In this document: piece by piece, positions 58,111 through 64,000 of the stretch
Position numbering within the stretch: position 1 is the first letter of the stretch
Layout: the number at the start of each line of letters is the position of its first letter
DNA from: Ehretia macrophylla
Lineage: Eukaryota; Streptophyta; Magnoliopsida; Boraginales; Ehretiaceae
Reading direction: 5' to 3'
NCBI GenBank assembly: GCA_037974665.1
Contig: CM075775.1
Location: 32,617,732-32,681,731, forward strand
Length of the DNA: 64,000 nucleotides
Made by a program: the position numbers and the translations under genes
Notes under the pieces: model-generated
What the model was told of the DNA's origin: nothing
What the model saw: only the letters and a program-made list of their open reading frames with translations
Database searches by the model: none

Positions 58111-60596
58111 GGCGTCATCTTCATCGACTTCTTCTTCAAAAATTATGGAAGTTACTGTCGCTCTCCCTGCCATGACTCAAAGCCTCAGTTTTCAGGGGGC
58201 TATTCATACTGGACCCTCGGTCACAACTATTCTTCCGCCTTTTTCATCTCCACCCGTCGAGGTTCCTATTCCCGCTCAACCACTTAGGTCAATTAGGACT
58301 GATAAAACTGGGCCTTTGGAGTCTAGTCCTTTCAATCCTACCGAGTCTGAAGCTTCTCAAACCATTCCTCAATGTGATCCAAACCCTGACCTTCCACACA
58401 TTACTCTAGAGATGATTCCTAGGATACCCGAGGCTTCTCCTCATCCTTCTAGAGTCATGACCCCTGATCCCGACCTTGAGGTCCAGATAGATTTTTCCGC
58501 CTTGTATTATAACTGTACCTTTGGTGAAGTCGAATTGCTCGGGCTTCGCAACGGAGGTGTTTTTTTCACAAGGTTATGAATTTAGAATTCCTCGTATTGT
58601 GAGGTGGCATGTCGACCTGAGGTAGGGGAAGTGGCCTTACCCTATCTCGTTCTCCGGTTTCTCTCCCTTCCTCTCCCTGCTTTTGCCGTCTGCATCCTTA
58701 ATTTCCTCGATATTGCTCCTTGCCAACTTGCTCCCAATAGTTGGAGGGAAATATTAGCTTTTTACATATGGGTTAAGTCACTTGGTCTTACTCCGACCCT
58801 TAACCTCTTTGTCAATTTCATCAGTTGGTCCATGACCCCAAAAATTTCAGCGTATACTCTTTCTCTTCTAGGCCCCAGCATCGTTTATTTTCTAATTGGC
58901 CTTCTAGCAACCGAGGATGGCACAATAAGTTTGTATTCGTCATTCATCCTTTCAAATGTCCAGTCAGAAGGCTTTACAGGCATTTGTCACGCGCTGAACT
59001 GGATGCCTATTGTGAGCCTCCTTTTTTGATCGCAGCCGAGAGAGTTATGACCTCTTACATTCTTTGTTGAGCTCGGCCCGTGCGTGGTGTCCTCTATTTG
59101 ACTCGTGAGGTTGTTCTAACCTCCGGCATTTATGATCAGTCGAGAGGTGTCAATGCCGAGCCAGGACCTTCAACCTCCGCTCGCTCTCCATTACGAGGAT
59201 CCTCTGCTACTGATGTCTCAGCTTCTCTAGTCGCTAGGTTCCAGGCTGATGTTTCGATCCACGAAGGTAATGAAAATTTTTTATAGATGTATTTTTATTT
59301 TAAGCTTTTCTTTTTACCTAGATGACTCTTATTTCGCTGTTACAGGTACCACTGTCCCGAAGGTTCGACAACAAGTGCCTCCTGGTACTTCCGAGGCTAC
59401 TAAGGTTCGAAACGCCGGTGCTAGCAGACTTGATCCAGTTGATGCGGCTGTTCAGGAAGCTCGAGCTGAGGCACAACAAGCTCGAGCCAGAGCACAAAGT
59501 ACTTGTGCTGCTAAACGAGCTAGAAAGAAGAAGGTTAAAGGTGGTCCCAGCAAGAAGTGAAAGAGGGCTGCCTGGCCACGAAGAAAGGTAGTTCAGTAGG
59601 ATAGTTCGTCTGAGCCCACCTGGTCCGATGCCCCTGTCCCGCATGATTTCTCTTTGCCAACTCCTAGAAGAAATGCTCAAAGATTCGAAGTCTTCAAAGA
59701 AGTTGACGCTGGTCATGAAGCTCCTTCTTATGAAGAGGTACTTGGTGTCATGCCTCAGGATAGTGGTTTGGCTAAGGATGCATCTCTTTCTATTGCCAGA
59801 TCTTCTGACCTACTTCGTCTGAGGCCTCTCCCTGCTCCCAAGGGCGCTGCCCAGTCTCGTCCGAGATCTCCTCCTGTTTCTGAGGGCCCTGATAATGTGG
59901 TGAGTTCTATAGATGAGCTTCTGAGGGATCAGTTATACCCCATTGCTCAAGAGGCCTTTGAAAAGGCCCGCTTCAAGATACTTTTTTCTTTTTAATTCTT
60001 TAGTTTTTCCTCCATTTTCGTCTGAGTTGTGTTTTTCTAACCCTGCTTAATTGTTGCAGATGTCCATGGGTCTCAGCGTGGCCTACTGCTTTGTGGAACA
60101 ATACGAGCGGCAGCTTGCTGAGACTGAGGCCTCTTTTAAAGCATTTAAGTAGCGTTCCCTGAGTTAAGAGACTGTAATCCAAGCTGACCTTACTGCAACC
60201 CGTGAGACAGCTAGAATGGCTCGGGAAGATGCTGCTTCAGAAAATTTTGAGCGTCGTCAACTCCGGATTGATTGGGAGGCTTCCTTGAGGGCTCAAGAGA
60301 GGCTTTAGTCTAAGTTAGAGGCATCTCAAACAGCTCAAGGCTTCGTGGAAGCTCAATTTAGGGATCTGCAGGCTTCGCTAGAGGATATGAAGGCCCAGGC
60401 AGTGGAGGGTTTCCATTGTGGGCAGGGATACAAGGATGATTTGAAGAAGGTATATGCTTGATCTACTGCTGACACCACGGATGACATCACTGTTGCGCTT
60501 CAGGCGAAACTTGATCGTTATGCCCAAAGGCATGGCTTAACTATTAGGGAGAATGTGCTTACTGATGACTCTTCGAGCTCTAAGGATGAGGGATAG
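58109..60596 (+). pseudogene. Antisense accessory ORF of the Tat element (plant gypsy-type transposase domain)
   Basis: ATG 58109 opens a Ser/Pro-rich N-terminus of about 155 codons (stop 58577). The next pieces, in shifted frames, read VALPYLVLRFLSLPLPAFAV, APNSWREILAFYIWVKSLGL (58630-58820) and FSSRPQHRLF then NWPSSNRGWHNKFVFV (58825-58960). These match the plant domain known as putative gypsy-type transposase (PF04195-like, from memory). After a possible intron ending at CAG 59346 follow an Ala/Arg/Lys-rich segment, a linker, and from 60061 a coiled-coil C-terminus (EQYERQLAETEASF, then QFRDLQASLEDMKA) ending TAG 60594-60596. The ORF needs at least two frame corrections and has several stops, so it is a pseudogene. 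Function in Tat elements is unknown. Confidence 0.7.
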
Positions 60597-60991
60597 GCAT
60601 TGTATCTAAAGCAATGTATTTACCTTTTATTTTTCCCTTTATAATGAAGACTTTTGTCTTTAATGAAAAGAGTTTTTCTTCTCTTTCCTGATTTATTATT
60701 TTTCCTTTTTGTACTTGATCTACGCTACGTCTTTTTGAAACGTTTTACTACTGAAGGATAATTTGATAATTTTGGGGGCCATGCCCCCTGTCTCGATCCT
60801 CGGGGGTCGTGCCCTATGTCTCGGCCCTTAGGGGTCGTGCTCCTTGTTTTAGACCTCGGGGGTTGTGCCCCCTGTCTCGAACATTTGCCTCCCTTTTCGG
60901 GATTTGGCTTTCTTCTACTACAATCATTAATAGGAAGTTTGAAAATCTGTTATATAATCATAAACATAACTTAAATAGTCAAGGAGAAGGA
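60597..60991. other. Spacer between the two convergent ORFs
   Basis: No coding sequence. It holds the 29-bp repeat array below and AT-rich DNA. Both ORFs end here, so their transcripts converge and may overlap. Confidence 0.6.
60774..60889. repeat. Four tandem units of about 29 bp between pol and the antisense ORF
   Basis: GGGGGTCGTGCCCCCTGTCTCG-type units repeat four times with substitutions. Each unit can form a small hairpin (GGGGGCCATGCCCCC). It marks the convergence point of the two ORFs. Confidence 0.75.
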
Positions 60992-62083
60992 TTACATGTA
61001 GTATTTTCTTAGATGCTCTACATGCCATTCATTTCTTAGTTCCCTGCCATTGAGGTCTCCAAGTCTGTAAGTTCCGGGTTTGACCTCTTTAACTATCTTG
61101 TACGAGCCTTCCCAATTTGGTCCGAGTTTTCCCTGATTTGGATCAGGTTTGAAGATTGCTCTTCTGAGGACTAGATCCCCCTCTTTAAGTTCTCTGTTTC
61201 TTACTCTCTTTTTGAAATATCTTGCCATAGCCTTCTTGCCTTCGAGTATCTTTATCCTAGCCTTCTCTCTGAATTCTTCCACCAAATCCAAGTCTTCCCG
61301 CAGAGCCTGGTTATTAACTTCTTCTTCATATTCAGCGTCTCTTTGGCTTGTCGAGACAATTTCTACAGGTAGGGCAACATCTACCCCGAATGTTAGGCTG
61401 AAAGGGGTTTTGCCTGTCGACTCGTTTGCGTCGTTCTGTATCCCCATAGCACTTCTGGCAAAACTTCGGCCCAGAGGCCTTTGGTTGCTGCCAACTTCTT
61501 TTTCAGACCCTACAAAATAGATTTGTTAGTATTTTCTACTTGGCCATTAGTTTGCAGATGTGTTACAGAAGCAAATCTAAGGGAAATGCCCAACTCTGTG
61601 CATTGCTTCTTGGCAGTCGAACTGGGTCCCGTGATCTGTTACTATCACTCTTGGAATTCTAAATCGGCATACGACAGTTTTCTACACAAAATTCCAAGCA
61701 TTCCTATCTGTAGTCTTGGCGACGGGCTCTGCCTCCACCCATTTAGTAAAATAATCTACCGTTACAAAACATTTGACCCTCTGACCTGTGCTTATTGGGA
61801 AAGGTCCTAATATATCTAGACCCCATTGAGCAAATGGGCAGGGGCTCATCATCACCGTCAACTCTACTGCAGGTTGCCGTGGGATTCTTGAGAATCTCTG
61901 GCATGTATCACATTTTTGTACTAAGCGCCAAGCATATTCGTTTAGAGTCGGCCAGAAATACCCATATCTTAATACCTTTCGAGCCAATACACTGTAGCCA
62001 ATGTGATTACCGCAGATTCCCTCGTGCATTTCCCTGAGTATATATATATAATCGCCATCTGCCTTGTCTACACACTTCAACAT
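60992..62083 (-). pseudogene. Tat integrase region
   Basis: The zinc-binding part carries H-x-x-H (HEGICGNH) and C-x-x-C (QKCDTCQRFSRIPRQP). The core contains WGLDILGPFPIS with the first catalytic Asp, and on a second frame VTDHGTQFD with the next. The C-terminal part (60992-61447) reads GKTPFSLTFGVDVALPVEI, a basic/acidic helix, EGDLVLRR, GPNWEGSYKIVKE and EWHVEHLRKYYM, the usual end of Ty3/Gypsy integrases. Frames change between 61682 and 61447, so it is inactive. Confidence 0.82.
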
Positions 62084-62101
62084 GGGCCAAGTGAATGCTT
62101 T

Positions 62102-62700
62102 TCAATACAACTGTTTTTCGAGTATTACATACTTAGGGGCTCGGATTTTCACCTTCTTTGCTTCTTCACTGTTTTCTGGCAAGATTCCCCTTACGAGGAA
62201 ATCAACCATAGGTTGCATCCAAGACTTACTGTGCTCCACCTGGGCCACCTCCCTACGCTCCCGAACTATGCTTGGTTCAAACACCTCATCTATTTCTATC
62301 GTCACTGGCTCTGTCACCCCTACTGCAAGCTTTAAGAGGACATCGGCTCTCTCGTTTTCTGTTCGTGGAATTTGTTTGATTGTGAAACCATCTAATTCAG
62401 CCACTGCTTCTTTTGCCTTGGCTAAATATGCAGCCATGGTTTCATCTTTGGCCTCATACTCTCCACTTATCTGATTTGCCACCAGCTGTGAATTTGAGTA
62501 GGCTTCTCTTGAATCCGTCCCTATCGCCCGAGCTGTTTTGATACCTGCAATAAGGGCTTCATACTCGGCCTCGTTATTCGAGGCTGAGAAACAGAACTTC
62601 AAAGTGAACTACAACTCATCACCCTCTGGATCTTGCAGTATGATCCCAGCTCCACTGCCGCTTTTGCCCAAGGCCCCATCTACCCAGATATTCCACGACC
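62102..62700 (-). pseudogene. Second (archaeal-type) RNase H of the Tat element
   Basis: WNIWVDGALGKSGSGAGIIL supplies the first Asp, [17 protein letters not shown] the Glu, and [19 protein letters not shown] the third site, where the usual Asp (SDSQL) is Asn. [11 protein letters not shown] near the end is the fourth conserved position. A stop splits the domain at 62609-62611. A second RNase H is diagnostic for the Tat lineage. Confidence 0.8.
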
Positions 62701-64000
62701 TTGGACTATCCTCTGATGACCTTGGACAACCCTCCGACGGCCCTCCCGTGAACTCCACAATAAAATCCGCTACAGCTTGAGCCTTTGTTGTCGTCCTTGG
62801 TCTAAAAGTGATGTCAAACTGACTCAAATTCACAGACCATTTTAGGAGTCTTCCAGACGCCTCTAGCTTTTGTAGTATCTGTCTAAACGGCATATTTGTC
62901 ATCACCGACATAGGGTGTGCCTCAAAGTAATGTCTGAGTTTCCTTGAGGCCATAAGTAAGCCCAACGCTATTCGCTCTATGGGTAGATATCTTAGCTCTG
63001 CACCTTTAAGTATCTAACTAACATAATAGACTGGCCTTTGTTGTTTCCCATCTTGTCGTACCAGTGCTGCAGCCACGGCCACCGAGGATATTGCCAGATA
63101 TACGTACAAGACTTCACCAGGTTCCGTTTTGGATATCAAAGGTGTCGAGCTCAAGTATTCCTTCAACATCTCAAAGGCCTCTTGACATTCCTCCGTCCAC
63201 TGAAAATCCTTTGGTTTACGTAGGATTTTGAACAGAGGAGCACATCTGTCTGCTGACCTAGCCATGAATCTGCTCAAGGCTGCTATCTTCCCTGTCAATT
63301 TCTGAACATCTTTGACACTTTTGGGCAGCTCGAGATCCAAAATGGCTTGCACTTTTTCTGGGTTAGCCTCGATGCCTCTTCGAGTAACCATGAACCCCAA
63401 GAATTTTCCTGCTTGAACTCCAAAAGTACATTTTTTCGGATTCAATTTGATGTCGACCTTCCTCATTATCGAGAATGCCTCGGACAGATCCTCGATGTGA
63501 GTCTCTGCCTTCTTACTCTTCACCAACATGTCATTAACATATACCTCCATATTCCACCCTAACTGCCCCTTGAACAGCTTGTCCATTATGCGCTGGTAAC
63601 AAGCTCATGCGTTTTTCAAACCGAATGGCATCATCATGTAGCAAAACACCTCGGTCTGTTGTGAACGCCATCTTCTCCTCATCTTCTGGTGCCATTTTAA
63701 TCTGGTTGTACCCCCTCATCTCAAAACCTAAGGTTGCATCCACCATTTGATCTATTCTAGGCAATGGGTAGCAGTCTTTTGGGCAGCTCTTGTTCAAATC
63801 TGTAAAGTCTACACACATCTGCCAAGCCCCAGATGGCTTAGGGACCATCACCACATTTTTCAACTAGGTAGGGTACTCTACTTCTCGTATTTGCCCAGCC
63901 CTCAACAATTTACTTACTTCTTCTCTGATTGTTTGATTCTTTTCTGCATGTAAGACCCGCATTTTCTTCTTTACTAGTCTGAATGCCTGGGTCTACGTTT
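62701..64000 (-). pseudogene. Tat reverse transcriptase and first RNase H (5' truncated by the window)
   Basis: The RT begins beyond the edge (REEVSKLLRAGQIREVEYP), then a stop where Trp is expected, VVMVPKPSGAWQMCVDFTDL, NKSCPKDCYPLPRIDQMVDA, and a deleted FMDAYSG-like segment before GYNQIKMAPEDEEK. The catalytic box is YVNDMLVKS instead of YVDDMLVKS. The connection domain (NPKKCTFGVQAGKFLGFMVT) and RNase H (FQWTEECQEAF, LYVYLAISSVAVAAALVRQD) follow. The frame breaks near 63014 and 63590. Confidence 0.85.

Larger units (their letters stand above)
56681..64000 (-). mobile_element. Tat-lineage Ty3/Gypsy retrotransposon, 3' part, degenerate
   Basis: Reading leftwards on the minus strand: RT, RNase H, a second RNase H, integrase, then a gap, an opposite-strand accessory ORF region, and a putative 3' LTR. 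The second (archaeal-type) RNase H before integrase defines the Tat group (Tat, Ogre, Retand, Grande), and several of these carry an extra ORF, sometimes inverted, between pol and the 3' LTR. gag, protease and the 5' LTR lie beyond base 64000. Stops and shifts in every domain show it is dead. The left limit (56681) is tentative. Confidence 0.8.

Overview
This is nuclear DNA of a flowering plant, probably an asterid eudicot (the clade is inferred). The signs are spliced genes with GT-AG introns in AT-rich intergenic DNA, family-1 glycosyltransferases with a PSPG box, a plant CDC48 first exon, and many plant transposon families (Copia, Tat-type Ty3/Gypsy, LINE, CACTA, Mutator-like and Tourist-like MITEs).

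Layout. 1-0.2 kb: last exon of an acylphosphatase. 0.2-7.3 kb: intergenic, with two foldback MITEs. 7.3-13.5 kb: an intact 13-coding-exon gene for a TSL-kinase interacting protein 1 (TKI1)-like SANT/MYB protein, including one GC-AG intron and a leader intron. 13.5-23.1 kb: a Mutator-type MITE and a broken, unidentified multi-exon gene whose intron holds a 5.2-kb Copia element (16675-21877). 23-29.5 kb: intergenic, with a G-rich island, a duplicated AT-rich segment and a LINE tail.

29.5-54 kb is a same-strand array of five UGT86A-like genes in different states. UGT1 is intact although a 3.4-kb non-autonomous LTR element sits in its intron. UGT2 is a pseudogene with several lesions. UGT3 is intact with a 97-bp intron. 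UGT4 is a 5' fragment ending in CACTA sequence. UGT5 has lost its exon junction. Promoters and downstream DNA were duplicated with the genes, so paralogous copies supply pre-insertion sites for several MITEs. Fragments of unrelated genes lie between the copies: the first one or two exons of CDC48 (two copies) and part of an Ole e 1-like gene. The DNA on either side of 41.5-50.2 kb is contiguous in a paralogous copy at 56.37 kb, so the 8.7-kb block carrying UGT3 looks like a secondary insertion with transposon-like edges.

56.7-64 kb is the 3' part of a degenerate Tat-lineage Ty3/Gypsy retrotransposon. Its pol (RT, RNase H, second RNase H, integrase) reads on the minus strand. A long accessory ORF with the plant gypsy-type transposase domain reads in the opposite direction between pol and the 3' LTR, with its own TATA box.

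Probably functional genes here: the acylphosphatase (partial), TKI1, UGT1 and UGT3. Everything else recognised is relic or repeat. No tRNA, rRNA or CRISPR was found. All calls come from reading the sequence; no database search was possible.
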